Shown: positions 13,709 to 21,700 of the stretch, piece after piece
Layout: the number at the start of each line of letters is the position of its first letter
Position numbering within the stretch: the stretch's first letter is position 1
Assembly (NCBI GenBank): GCA_963169055.1
Contig: CAUJFU010000155.1
Coordinates: forward strand, 1 to 28,425
From: Myxococcota bacterium
GTDB taxonomy: Bacteria > Myxococcota_C > UBA6777
DNA: 28,425 nt
Direction of reading: 5' to 3'
Translations under genes and position numbers: made by a program
The notes under the pieces: generated by a model
The model's input: the letters and a program-made list of their open reading frames with translations, nothing else
Database searches by the model: none
Told to the model about the DNA's origin: nothing

Positions 13709-14791
13709 TTATTCTCCCAACATCTTCTCTTCGAGCGATCCCCAAATCCCCGTCGCGTAGGCTTGCCACGCTTGCCACCCATAAGCACGCAACATCGTGC
13801 GCAAACGATCTCGCCCTTTGTGATCTTTGGCGGACGTCACCACCAAGCCTTGCTGGGGTGCATCCAACGCTTCTGCGATCTGGTGCAATTGTTTTTGTTG
13901 CTGTTGGCTCGATAGTTTGTCCGCTTTCGTCAAGACGGGGATCACATCCATCTCAAAATGTTGCAACCACTCCCACAGTTCGAGATCTTCTTCGCTTGGC
14001 AAACGGCGGATATCCAAAAGAAACAAGCAAGCCACCAAGACTTCGCGCTTGTTGAGATAACGATCAATCATCGGCTGCCATTGACGCCTTACAGCATCGG
14101 GGACTTGGGCAAATCCATACCCGGGCAAATCGACCAACATCAATTGTCGATCCACCTCAAAAAAGTTAAGCAGTTGCGTCCGCCCGGGCGTCTTGCTGAC
14201 TTTCACCAAAGACTTGCGCTGAAACAGCGAATTCAGCAACGAAGATTTCCCCACATTGGAACGCCCCGCCACCGCCACTTCAGGAAAGATCGGCGGCGGA
14301 TAACTCTTCGGATGCACCGCGCTTTTGACAAATTGCACGTGATGAAAGGGTAAAAAAGTCTCCATCGTCGAAGACGCCAACACCTCTTGCGCAAAAGCCA
14401 TCCTTGCTGCTGCATCCCACACCACAGGTGCGCCCTCAGCATCCGCTTCTGCAACAGCGTCCGCCTCGCCGTCGTGTCTCGACGCTTCGCTTTCCTCGCT
14501 CTGCCCGTTGTGTTCTGACGCCTCGATTTCTTCGATATCGTCTTCCTGATCGCCCCCCCGCCTCGATGCGATCGGGCCTTTGCTTCTCGACGTACTTACT
14601 GCGGCCTCTGCTGGGCTTTTCGATACCCTCGTTGCTGCGGCATCTGGTGAGTTTTTCGATATCCTTGTTGCTGCGGCATCCCTCTTGTTTTTCGATGTTC
14701 CTGCCGCTGTTTGGTCTTTCCTCTTCTCGCCTTGTTTTTTTGCAGAAGAAGGTTTTGCGATACGGGCAGGGCGCTTCTTTGTACTGGTCAT
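13709..14791 (-). CDS. engB: Ribosome biogenesis GTPase EngB (YsxC/YihA) with long repetitive N-terminal extension
   Basis: The C-terminal 215 residues are a complete EngB GTPase, needed for assembly of the large ribosomal subunit. Visible motifs are G1 GRSNVGKS (176-183), G2 Thr201 in KTPGRTQ, G3 DLPGYG (221-226), G4 TKAD (288-291) and G5 TSAK (319-322). Usual EngB length is about 200 aa; here 360. Residues 1-30 are Lys-rich. Residues about 36-72 are a 12-residue repeat (DAAATR-SK-SP type) encoded by 36-bp tandem repeats at 14617-14724. Residues 80-120 are strongly acidic. The start ATG 14791 has AAAGG upstream. Internal starts nearer the domain (Met131, Met143) exist but the extension has normal coding character. 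It is the last of a minus-strand gene string, 95 bp after the small membrane protein. Confidence 0.93.
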   Translation of the reverse strand: MTSTKKRPARIAKPSSAKKQGEKRKDQTAAGTSKNKRDAAATRISKNSPDAAATRVSKSPAEAAVSTSRSKGPIASRRGGDQEDDIEEIEASEHNGQSEESEASRHDGEADAVAEADAEGAPVVWDAAARMAFAQEVLASSTMETFLPFHHVQFVKSAVHPKSYPPPIFPEVAVAGRSNVGKSSLLNSLFQRKSLVKVSKTPGRTQLLNFFEVDRQLMLVDLPGYGFAQVPDAVRRQWQPMIDRYLNKREVLVACLFLLDIRRLPSEEDLELWEWLQHFEMDVIPVLTKADKLSSQQQQKQLHQIAEALDAPQQGLVVTSAKDHKGRDRLRTMLRAYGWQAWQAYATGIWGSLEEKMLGE

Positions 14792-14862
14792 CCTTCGATC
14801 CTTTCAAACCGCCTACCCATCGAGCAGACGGAAACCATTCCCCCAACAACCCACAACCATTT

Positions 14863-14908
14863 TTTAGACCACCGCGATCATCCACTTTAGACCACCGCGA
14901 TCATCCAC
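14863..14908. repeat. Exact 23-bp tandem duplication across the stop codon of the 14887 gene
   Basis: Positions 14863-14885 and 14886-14908 are identical. On the minus strand each copy encodes the last residues W-M-I-A-V-V and a TAA stop, so the second copy lies just beyond the true stop in the space before engB. Confidence 0.95.
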
Positions 14909-15213
14909 AAAAGCATCCAAGACAACACAGACACCGCAACAAACAACGACCACAAGACCCATCCCATCGAGACCACGGCAGAGGACAATCGTTGTGTGCG
15001 GGCATCACTCGAATGCAAGGGCATCCACACCACGCTCGTCAACGCAAACACCACAAACACCCGCCCCATACGCTGCAATAGATCGGCCTGCCATCCCCAA
15101 AATACAGCCGCCAAAAAAGCCCCCCCCAACAACACCAGCGCGATCATGCCGCACTGCTGCGCAACGTAAAGATCTGCCTGTTCGGTGTTTTCCGAAAACA
15201 GTCCGCCTCGCAC
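14887..15213 (-). CDS. Small membrane protein, 108 aa, unknown
   Basis: The protein starts at GTG 15213, only three bases after the TAG of the preceding membrane-protein gene, which indicates translational coupling. It has three predicted hydrophobic helices: CGMIALVLLGGAFLAAVFWG near residue 21, a second near 50-63 (VFVVFALTSVVWM), and a third near 83-107. A short soluble loop (HSSDARTQRLSS) separates the last two. No recognised family or catalytic motif is seen. Its tight linkage to the multi-pass protein upstream suggests the two act in one membrane complex, possibly with the cytochrome encoded first in the operon. The terminal codons are duplicated by a 23-bp tandem repeat. Confidence 0.7.
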   Translation of the reverse strand: MRGGLFSENTEQADLYVAQQCGMIALVLLGGAFLAAVFWGWQADLLQRMGRVFVVFALTSVVWMPLHSSDARTQRLSSAVVSMGWVLWSLFVAVSVLSWMLLWMIAVV

Positions 15214-15216
15214 CGC

Positions 15217-16386
15217 CTACAACGCCGACGCCAACAACACCCCCAACCCTAGCCCCCACAACACCAACGCAAAGATCTCGTGGCCGATCAACACTTTTTG
15301 AACCGACTTTGCGGGAAGATACGTCAACCACGCCATCCCAAGGCCAAGAACACCACCAAGCCAAGACACTCCCCCCAAAACAGGGGAGGATGCTCGTCTT
15401 GCCGCCCACAACACGCCGACCATCAGGCCCATCCCCATCCCCCACCAGCCCACACTCATCGGCGTCGACAACGAGCGCAGAAACCCATCCAACGATGCAA
15501 ACGCACCTTCCCTCCAAAAAAATACTCCCGTCAGACCAAGCGCAAGCAACGGACCCAACGCGCTCCAACCAAACGAACGCGACAACGGTTGCGCACTTGT
15601 CGGAGCTTCCGCCAACACCAAGGCTCCCTCTTGCTCCTTTAGTCCCTGTAATTCACGCACCAACGCCATCGTATCCAAAGAGGCACACAACGCATCGCGC
15701 TCGCACACCACCTTGATCAACAACGTCTCTCCCTCTCTCCAAACCGCCATCTGACGGGAAGGTTGTTCAATCATCAAAAAAGCTCCCATCGCAACCCACG
15801 GAGCCGCCAACAAGATCGCACGCCCCCACAGTGGTATCGTCGGCGCAAACGGCTGTACCCATGCCCCCAAGATCGCCGTCACCACCCCACCCAACAGCCA
15901 CAACTCACCGATCGAAGCCAAGCGACCGCGCTCCGCCCACAACCATCCACCCGCTTGTTGCGTTGGAACCGAAAACACCCTCTCCATCCGCTCGCAAATC
16001 GCGGCCTGCGTCGGAAAATCTTTTCCATTGCTCTGCATCCGCACCCATGAACCCGGTGCTTCAAGCAGCCCCACCAACGAACGCTCCGCTCGCACCGCAA
16101 ATAACCGATGCAACAACGCCCCGCCCACACTCATCGACCACAACCACCAAAAAATACCCATCGCCCACGCTTGTTGGCCTTCTTCCAAAGCATCCCACCA
16201 TGGCCACGAAACACCCCAACCTCGCCCCCCCTCCATCAGCGCAAGGCCGATCGCCCAAAGCCCCATCGCACCGCCCAAAAACCACGACCACAACCGCGAC
16301 GATCTCGCGCCGCGAGACTGAAAAACCCAAGACTCCACCTCAAGCAAGCCACGCGACACCGCAGCTTCTTTCTGCTCTACCAACAT
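15217..16386 (-). CDS. Multi-pass membrane protein, unknown, in operon with a cytochrome c
   Basis: The start is ATG 16386, five bases after AAGGTGA; a longer frame to 16497 overlaps the cytochrome gene and is rejected. The 389-aa protein has about eight hydrophobic helices. Two lie near residues 31-52 and 72-97, two near 155-205, and four in the last 130 residues. Two soluble segments, about 98-150 and 205-260, intervene. It is unusually rich in Trp and Gly (WPWWDALE, GIFWWLWS, VGWWGMGMG). I do not recognise the family. The cytochrome gene ends 37 bp upstream and a small membrane protein gene follows after 3 bp, suggesting an electron-transfer or cytochrome-maturation membrane assembly. This is inferred from context only. 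Confidence 0.75.
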   Translation of the reverse strand: MLVEQKEAAVSRGLLEVESWVFQSRGARSSRLWSWFLGGAMGLWAIGLALMEGGRGWGVSWPWWDALEEGQQAWAMGIFWWLWSMSVGGALLHRLFAVRAERSLVGLLEAPGSWVRMQSNGKDFPTQAAICERMERVFSVPTQQAGGWLWAERGRLASIGELWLLGGVVTAILGAWVQPFAPTIPLWGRAILLAAPWVAMGAFLMIEQPSRQMAVWREGETLLIKVVCERDALCASLDTMALVRELQGLKEQEGALVLAEAPTSAQPLSRSFGWSALGPLLALGLTGVFFWREGAFASLDGFLRSLSTPMSVGWWGMGMGLMVGVLWAARRASSPVLGGVSWLGGVLGLGMAWLTYLPAKSVQKVLIGHEIFALVLWGLGLGVLLASAL

Positions 16387-16423
16387 CACATCACCTTTTT
16401 TGTCTCTCAACGGAGTTATGCAG

Positions 16424-16954
16424 CTATTTGGTGTGCGCGATCTTTTTCCACATCGCGGCGTAGTCGAACTTACGCAGCTTTGGCGAGTGACCTGCATGGC
16501 AATCCACGCAGCCCTTCTCCCCCTTGATCACGATGAGCCCCGCAGCCCGCGCAAGCGTTTTATCCACCATCACCTCAGGAATCGAATAGTATTTGCCGCC
16601 CCCATGACAGCTTTCGCATTGAACGCCTTGTAGATGCGGCTCCTTGCCGACACTATGGCAACGCAAGCACTGCGCGTTGTTGCGATCTTTCTCTGGCAGC
16701 ACCGAAAAAGCCCGCGCATGGGCCGATTTCTCCCAAACGTTGTGCGCGGACTCATGGCAACCTTTGCACTTGTACGCGCCCACGTTCGTCGAATCCGCAC
16801 GTTGACACAGTGCAGTTCTCGATCCCCAAACCAGCACGACCGAAACCACCGCCCAACACAACCCCACAATCCACAAACCATGACGGCTCGCAAATCTCGC
16901 ACCCCATCCCGCTTGTCTCTCCGCTATATGACCTTCCTTCCTCAATACTCCCAT
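16424..16954 (-). CDS. Membrane-anchored tetrahaem cytochrome c (c554-like)
   Basis: The start chosen is ATG 16954, after GGAGAG with a nine-base gap; a GTG at 16990 would add 12 residues. In the 176-aa protein an N-terminal hydrophobic helix (about 26-44) acts as signal anchor, placing the rest in the periplasm. Four CxxCH haem-attachment motifs are visible: CKGCH (63-67), CLRCH (96-100), CESCH (113-117) and CVDCH (149-153). The block beginning VGAYKCKGCHESAH and continuing to a W-x2-SAHARAF motif resembles the cytochrome c554 family. Such proteins shuttle electrons between membrane complexes and soluble reductases. It is first in an apparent operon with two membrane proteins of unknown function. 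No oxidase or reductase subunit is encoded alongside. Confidence 0.9.
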   Translation of the reverse strand: MGVLRKEGHIAERQAGWGARFASRHGLWIVGLCWAVVSVVLVWGSRTALCQRADSTNVGAYKCKGCHESAHNVWEKSAHARAFSVLPEKDRNNAQCLRCHSVGKEPHLQGVQCESCHGGGKYYSIPEVMVDKTLARAAGLIVIKGEKGCVDCHAGHSPKLRKFDYAAMWKKIAHTK

Positions 16955-17125
16955 CCGCTCGCTCTCTCCAAAACAATGACGCTCGCGCACGTTCTATACA
17001 TCATCCATCTACTCGATGGTTCGGACTTCTCCGCACGCTGACAATCAAACCGCTGCGATTTCTTCCGCGTTGCAATACACGAACCCACGCCAAACTGCAA
17101 GATCCCACCCCCCGCAAAAAAACAG

Positions 17126-17154
17126 TTGACATCCAACAACCCCTGTGCTATACC
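17126..17154 (+). promoter_or_regulatory. Sigma70-type promoter of tRNA-Val
   Basis: TTGACA (17126-17131) and TATACC (17149-17154) are separated by exactly 17 bases. Transcription would start about 7 bases before the tRNA 5' end at 17168. This is among the best promoter matches in the window. Confidence 0.85.
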
Positions 17155-17167
17155 CCTTCCTCGTCTC

Positions 17168-17241
17168 GGGCGATTAGCTCAGCTGGTTAGAGTACTTGCT
17201 TGACATGCAAGGGGTCGCTGGTTCGATTCCAGTATCGCCCA
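17168..17241 (+). tRNA. tRNA-Val (anticodon GAC)
   Basis: The 74-nt sequence folds as a standard cloverleaf: acceptor GGGCGAT/ATCGCCC, D arm GCTC/GAGT, anticodon stem CTTGC/GCAAG with loop TTGACAT, and T arm GCTGG-TTCGATT-CCAGT. The anticodon is GAC, decoding GUC/GUU valine codons. The discriminator is A, and CCA is not encoded. A promoter precedes it and a terminator follows. Confidence 0.97.
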
Positions 17242-17258
17242 CATCAAAAATATAAACA

Positions 17259-17285
17259 AAAAGCAACCCTCTCAGGTTGCTTTTT
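17259..17285 (+). terminator. Intrinsic terminator after tRNA-Val
   Basis: AAAAGCAACC (17259-17268) pairs with GGTTGCTTTT (17275-17284) around a 6-base loop, followed by more T residues. It lies 17 bases past the tRNA. Confidence 0.9.
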
Positions 17286-17310
17286 TTATTTGTATCCCCC
17301 CTTGTCTCCT

Positions 17311-17364
17311 CACTCCAAAACTCCCCTTCACTCCAAAACTCCCCCTCACTTCAAAACTCCCCCT
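17311..17364 (+). repeat. 18-bp tandem repeat, three copies
   Basis: CACTCCAAAACTCCCCTT and two near-identical copies follow one another at 17311, 17329 and 17347. There are no spacers and no ORF. Confidence 0.85.
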
Positions 17365-17390
17365 CACTCTGCTCTACAAATCCCATCGGA

Positions 17391-17546
17391 GCGACGCCGT
17401 TGACAAAAACCCGTGTTCGTGCCCTATCATGCGGCAGCGCTGTGGGTTTGAAAAACAACGATCACCCCGCCAAACACGGGGTCAAGGGAGCGTGACTCCC
17501 TTGTGGGGAGTGGGGCAATGCCCCACAAATACCATCCCACAAGTCC
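17391..17546 (-). repeat. Inverted-repeat intergenic element, copy D, opposite orientation
   Basis: Read on the minus strand this begins GGACTTGTGGGATGG, continues GTGGGGC-att-GCCCCAC, then AAGGGAGT-cac-GCTCCCTT and TTGACCCCGTGTTTGGCG, and ends CGAACACGGGTTTTTGTCAAC. It is a diverged full-length copy of the A/B type. Its termini are decayed (CAACGGCGTCGC at the right end). Its plus-strand left end supplies a TTGACA at 17400-17405. The 129 bases between this element and the next gene show nothing else I can name. Confidence 0.75.
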
Positions 17547-17675
17547 ATTCGATGGCGGTGACTTTTGTGCTTGCGCATCGGCCCACCCCTTCGCTATCAT
17601 CCCCCATTGCTTTCGTTTCCACACAATGGCGTTGCCGCTCGGCTCCACCACCTTATCTGTTTCGGAGGCTCTTAG

Positions 17676-17906
17676 ATGACACGAACGCTTCGCTGGATCG
17701 CTTTCACGTTGCTTTTTGCCATGACACCTTATCTCACGGCCAGCAGTTGCAAACAGCTTATCCGTTGCCGCTTTGCGAGCGATTGCCCCGACAAAAAGAT
17801 CTGCGGAAAACAAGGATACTGCGTTGATCAATGCAAAACCAAAGACGATTGTCACCAAGAACAGATCTGCGTCGAAGGCGAATGCCGCCCCATGCAACAG
17901 GACTGA
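17676..17906 (+). CDS. Small secreted Cys-rich protein or lipoprotein, 76 aa
   Basis: The start is ATG 17676, seven bases after GGAGG (17664-17668). Residues 1-24 form a signal peptide; TASS-C25 could be a weak lipobox or a signal peptidase I site. The mature part has nine cysteines with the spacing C-x5-C repeated (CRFASDC, CKTKDDC), each followed by a later pair, as in two tandem small disulfide modules. The same module appears in the WD40 lipoprotein and in the giant DUF11 protein in this window. No enzyme motif is visible; the likely role is an extracytoplasmic structural or binding peptide. It is a single gene between two tRNA genes, with the tRNA-Ala promoter starting ten bases after its stop. 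Confidence 0.8.
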   Translation: MTRTLRWIAFTLLFAMTPYLTASSCKQLIRCRFASDCPDKKICGKQGYCVDQCKTKDDCHQEQICVEGECRPMQQD

Positions 17907-17915
17907 AAAAAACTC

Positions 17916-17944
17916 TTGACACTTGCCTGAACCTTCGCTATTTC
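17916..17944 (+). promoter_or_regulatory. Sigma70-type promoter of tRNA-Ala
   Basis: TTGACA (17916-17921) and TATTTC (17939-17944) are separated by 17 bases. The predicted start is about 14 bases before the tRNA 5' end. Confidence 0.75.
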
Positions 17945-17964
17945 ATGCCTCACCCAACCGTGTT

Positions 17965-18037
17965 GGGGCTATAGCTCAGCTGGGAGAGCGCATGAATGGC
18001 ATTCATGAGGCCGGCGGTTCGATCCCGCCTAGCTCCA
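17965..18037 (+). tRNA. tRNA-Ala (anticodon GGC)
   Basis: A 73-nt cloverleaf: acceptor GGGGCTA/TAGCTCC, D arm GCTC/GAGC, anticodon stem CATGA/TCATG with loop ATGGCAT, and T arm GGCGG-TTCGATC-CCGCC. The anticodon GGC decodes GCC/GCU alanine codons. The discriminator is A and CCA is not encoded. Confidence 0.97.
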
Positions 18038-18044
18038 CATCTTT

Positions 18045-18081
18045 AAAAGCCGACTTCTTTCTTTGTAAAGAGTCGGCTTTT
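18045..18081 (+). terminator. Intrinsic terminator after tRNA-Ala
   Basis: AAAAGCCGACT (18045-18055) and AGTCGGCTTTT (18071-18081) form an 11-bp perfect stem with a 15-base loop. The A-rich 5' arm means it may also work for transcripts entering from the other strand. Confidence 0.88.
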
Positions 18082-18220
18082 GTCGTCTACAACCTCCAGC
18101 CTCCCGCGACCTGATCCGCGATGCGAAGCATCGAACATCTCGGATTCTTCAACGACTTCCTCCTTGCACCCAACAACGAACGCCCCCATACACCGAAGCG
18201 ATCTCGCATACCATCCCCCC

Positions 18221-18323
18221 CACGAAAACCGACCGCTCACTCCAACCACAAAAACCGACCGCTCACTCCAACCACAAAAACCAACCGCTCACTCCGACCA
18301 CAAAACCAACCGATCACTCCGAC
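18221..18323 (+). repeat. 26-bp tandem repeat, four copies
   Basis: Units start at 18221, 18247, 18273 and 18299 (the last is 25 bp), with core ACCGACCGCTCACTCC. The period is not a multiple of three and no spacers exist, so it is neither a coding repeat nor CRISPR. The rest of the 18082-18523 gap shows no supported gene; an ORF on the minus strand (18314-18535) lacks support. Confidence 0.9.
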
Positions 18324-18523
18324 CACAAAACCACACAAGACACTGTGCGCTTTTGTACGCTCGAACCGTACAGCAAAGGCGATGGCGAAGCGTTCATATT
18401 TTGTTCCGCAGACCTCTTCGCATCCTCGTACGCTTTGGAGAGCAAGGGGCGTCGGCTCTTGGGTGGGTCAAAAAAACTTGGTTCCATCCCAAAATGCGCA
18501 TAATCCGAGATATCTGCGTGGCC

Positions 18524-18551
18524 TTGCCAGCGCAAAGCTATTCTCTATAAT
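18524..18551 (+). promoter_or_regulatory. Sigma70-type promoter upstream of the leader ORF and DUF11 gene
   Basis: TTGCCA (18524-18529) and a consensus TATAAT (18546-18551) are separated by 16 bases. Transcription should start near 18558, about 19 bases before the GTG of the leader ORF. The downstream region to 18700 is more AT-rich than its surroundings. Confidence 0.7.
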
Positions 18552-18576
18552 GCGTGGACTTTGAAGAAGGTCTTTT

Positions 18577-18696
18577 GTGTCTCAAAAAAATCATCGCATC
18601 GAAGAACAGGGGCTTGTGCAACGCAAAGTCGCCCAAGGCTCGTCGATGTCTCAAAAAAGATATAGGTGTTGCATTGTTTTTTCGCATGGTGGGTAG
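18577..18696 (+). CDS. Possible 39-aa leader ORF upstream of the giant DUF11 gene
   Basis: A GTG at 18577 follows GAAGAAGG with a six-base gap and sits directly downstream of a TATAAT promoter. The peptide contains a repeated MSQK-x-R start (residue 1 and again at Met24) and ends CCIVFSHGG. Its TAG (18694-18696) is four bases before ATG 18701 of the DUF11 gene and overlaps an alternative ATG at 18686, so translation could be coupled. The A6 run at 18653-18658 lies where a one-base shift would fuse this ORF with the DUF11 frame, which is open there. It may therefore be a real leader, or the front part of the big gene split by a sequence error. Confidence 0.4.
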   Translation: MSQKNHRIEEQGLVQRKVAQGSSMSQKRYRCCIVFSHGG

Positions 18697-18700
18697 AAAC

Positions 18701-21700
18701 ATGGATAGTTCGACAAAAAGCGCCATGTCTTCCATGGCAACGGCACTTTGGCGTCCACACTTGATGGCGCGTTTGACATGGTGGCTGCTTACTTGTTTCT
18801 TGATCTTTGCGAATGTTCCCGTGTATGCGGGCGTTCAAGGACAACCCCCTGCGGTCCTTGCAACCTACAAATTGTTTGGTTCTGCCGCCATCTCCGGCAA
18901 CACCATGATGTCAGCAAGCCCACCCGGAAACGTCAACGATATCCTTCTTCCTCAAAACTCGGCGCAGATCAGCGGCATCCCCTTTGATGGCGAAGTCGAA
19001 GCCGCCTATCTTTGGTGGACAGGCACCGTCAACGGAACTGCCGATACTTCGGTGGACTTCACTCTTCCCAACGGAACTCGTATCGCAGTCTCTTCGACGT
19101 CCTGCCAAACCGTTCGCCGTGTCCTCGGCAACCTCGACTTTTTCTATTGTCGCGCCGATATCACCGCCCTCGTCAAACAACTCGGTACAGGCAATAACCT
19201 CAACGGCACTTACACCGTCGCCAACCTCAACGCTCTCCCGGGCGATTGCAACAACAACCCTTTTTGCCAAGCCAACTACGCTGCTTGGTCGATGGCTGTC
19301 GTTTGGAAAAGCCCCACCACTACCGTCCGCCGCGATATCGTCCTTTATGACGGCTTCTTGATGATGGATGAAGAACAAAACCCTCCCAGTTCGGGGATCA
19401 CCAACTTCCGCATCAGCGGTTTCCAAGTCGGCGATCCACCCGAAGGAACCTTCACCTTCTTCGGTCTCGAAGGTGACCAATTCCTCGGATCTCCCCCAGA
19501 ACCCTCCACCAATAGCGACTTCATCTCTTTTCGAGCACAATCCGCCACCCAAAGCACACGCTTGTTTTCCGCCACGCCCTACAACCCCTCAGGCAATATC
19601 TGGAACTCGACCTTGGCTTTGGGCGTCGATCTGGACACTTTCGAGATCGGACAACGCGGCCTCGGTCTGCTCAAACCGGGCGATACTTTCGCCGACCTCA
19701 CGCTCGGAACGGGCGATGGTATCGCTTGTGCGGGCGGTCAATGCGGTGATGGCGAACTGGTCTTTCTTGGCTTTATCATCCTTGCCATCGACACCCTCAC
19801 CCCGAACTTTCGCAACACCCGCACCCGAAAACGCGTAGACCGAAGCAACGCAGGCGTCGGCGATATCCTGACCTACACGATCGAAGTCGTGAACACAGGC
19901 TCTCTTGCGGCTCGAAACACCACCGTCCGCGACAGCATCCCCGCCTTTACCAGCTACGTCCCCAACTCCACCCGCGTAGACGGACAACCTCGGCCCGATG
20001 TTGGAGGAACAAGCCCCCTCGTCAATGGACTCAACCTCGGAACCATCGATTTTCGCGGAGACAACGACCGCGAGATCACCTTCCAAGTCCGCATCACAAG
20101 CACCCCGCCCAATCGACAGATCGCCAACTTTTTCACCGTCCAATCCGATGAAGTCGGACCCACCCAAAGCAACACGGCGATCACAACGATCCAAGCTCCC
20201 CAGCTTGGTTCGCTCACCAAACGCTTTGAAAACCTCACCCGCCCCGGGGCCACCGATGTCCGCCCCGGCGAACAACTGCGCTACACCATCATCGGCCAAA
20301 ATAGCGGTAGCGCCTCCGCAAGCGGCGTCCAATACGTCGACAACCTTCCGCCCTACGTCAAACTCGATCCCAACAGCGTGATCCCCCCTGCTGGAACCAG
20401 CCCCGCTGACAACCGCTCCAGCGCAACAGGCGGAACCAACGGCACAGGGTTGATCGATATCCGCAATATCACCATCCCCGCGAATTTCACCGCCGAGATC
20501 CGCTATACCCTCACCGTCTTTACCGAATCCGAATTCATCGCAGCAGGCGTCACCATCGACAAGATCCACAACACACGCTTGTCTAACCAAGGAGAGGCCC
20601 GACAAACCCTCGCCGGTGTCACTCTCCTTACCGACGACCCGAACACACCCCCACGCAACGATCCCACCGTTGTCTTCGTCCACTACAAACCTGACTTCTC
20701 CGCCTCCACCAAAACCGTCACCGACGATAACGGCGGACGACCCGAACCCGGCGACACCCTCACCTACACCATCACCCTCCGAAACAACGGCTCCCGAAAC
20801 ACCACCGTCCGTTGGGAAGACAATCTCCCCCTTGGGGTCACCAATTACCAACAAGTCACGATCCCCCCCGGTAGCCAACCTCAATTCCAAGCCGCCCCCG
20901 CAGGAGCCAACCAAACGGGACTCCTCACCCTCCGCAATATCGCCCTCAATGTCGGACAATCCGCACAGATCGTCTTTCGCGTCACCATCGATCCCAACGT
21001 CCCCAACGGTACAGCCATCACCAATATCGGCGATATTGTCGACGAAAAAGACAACAGCCGCCTCTCGATATCTTCGCAAACGCTTACAGTGATCGCTGGG
21101 CCTGAACTCTCTCGCTCTACCAAAACCGTCGCCGACAACAACGGCGGTCAAATCGAACCCAACGACACCCTCACCTACACCATCACTCTCCGAAACTCTG
21201 GAAACCGCGCAGCCACCGACCTTGTGGTAATCGACGTCATCGACCCCAACCTTGAAAACGTCGTTCCCGCAAATGGCGGAACCTTCGCAGGAAACACCAT
21301 CACTTGGAATACGACCACCACACCTGCGCTCGCAAGCATCGCTCCCAACACCACCGTTGTGTTGACCTTTACAGCGCGCATTAAAGCCGGAACCACCGAT
21401 GGAACGGTCATTCCCAACCAAGGCGTGATCCAAGGCCCCAACATCGGCGGCGCCCAACGCACCGATGATCCAAACACCCCCGTCCTCGGCGATCCTACCG
21501 TTGTTCGCGTCGTTGCACGCCCCAACCTCGCCTCCACCAAAACCGTCACCGACAACAACGGTGGTTCCCCTCAACCGGGCGATACCCTCACTTACACCAT
21601 CACCCTCCGAAATACCGGAAGTACCGCAGCCACCGACATCGTGATCTCCGATCCGATCGACGCCAACTTGATCAACATCGTCCCCGCAAATGGCGGCACT

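Noticed and set aside
17400-17430. Promoter TTGACA...TATCAT for the small Cys-rich gene
   Set aside because: The spacer is 19 bases, the TTGACA is simply the end of element D, and the leader would be over 230 bases; not strong enough to annotate.
18221-18323. CRISPR array
   Set aside because: The 26-bp units are directly contiguous with no unique spacers, and no cas gene is present; the 18-bp array at 17311 is rejected for the same reason.
18314-18535. 73-codon minus-strand ORF upstream of the DUF11 gene
   Set aside because: It has no convincing ribosome site, ends inside the 26-bp repeat array, and overlaps the promoter region of the leader ORF.
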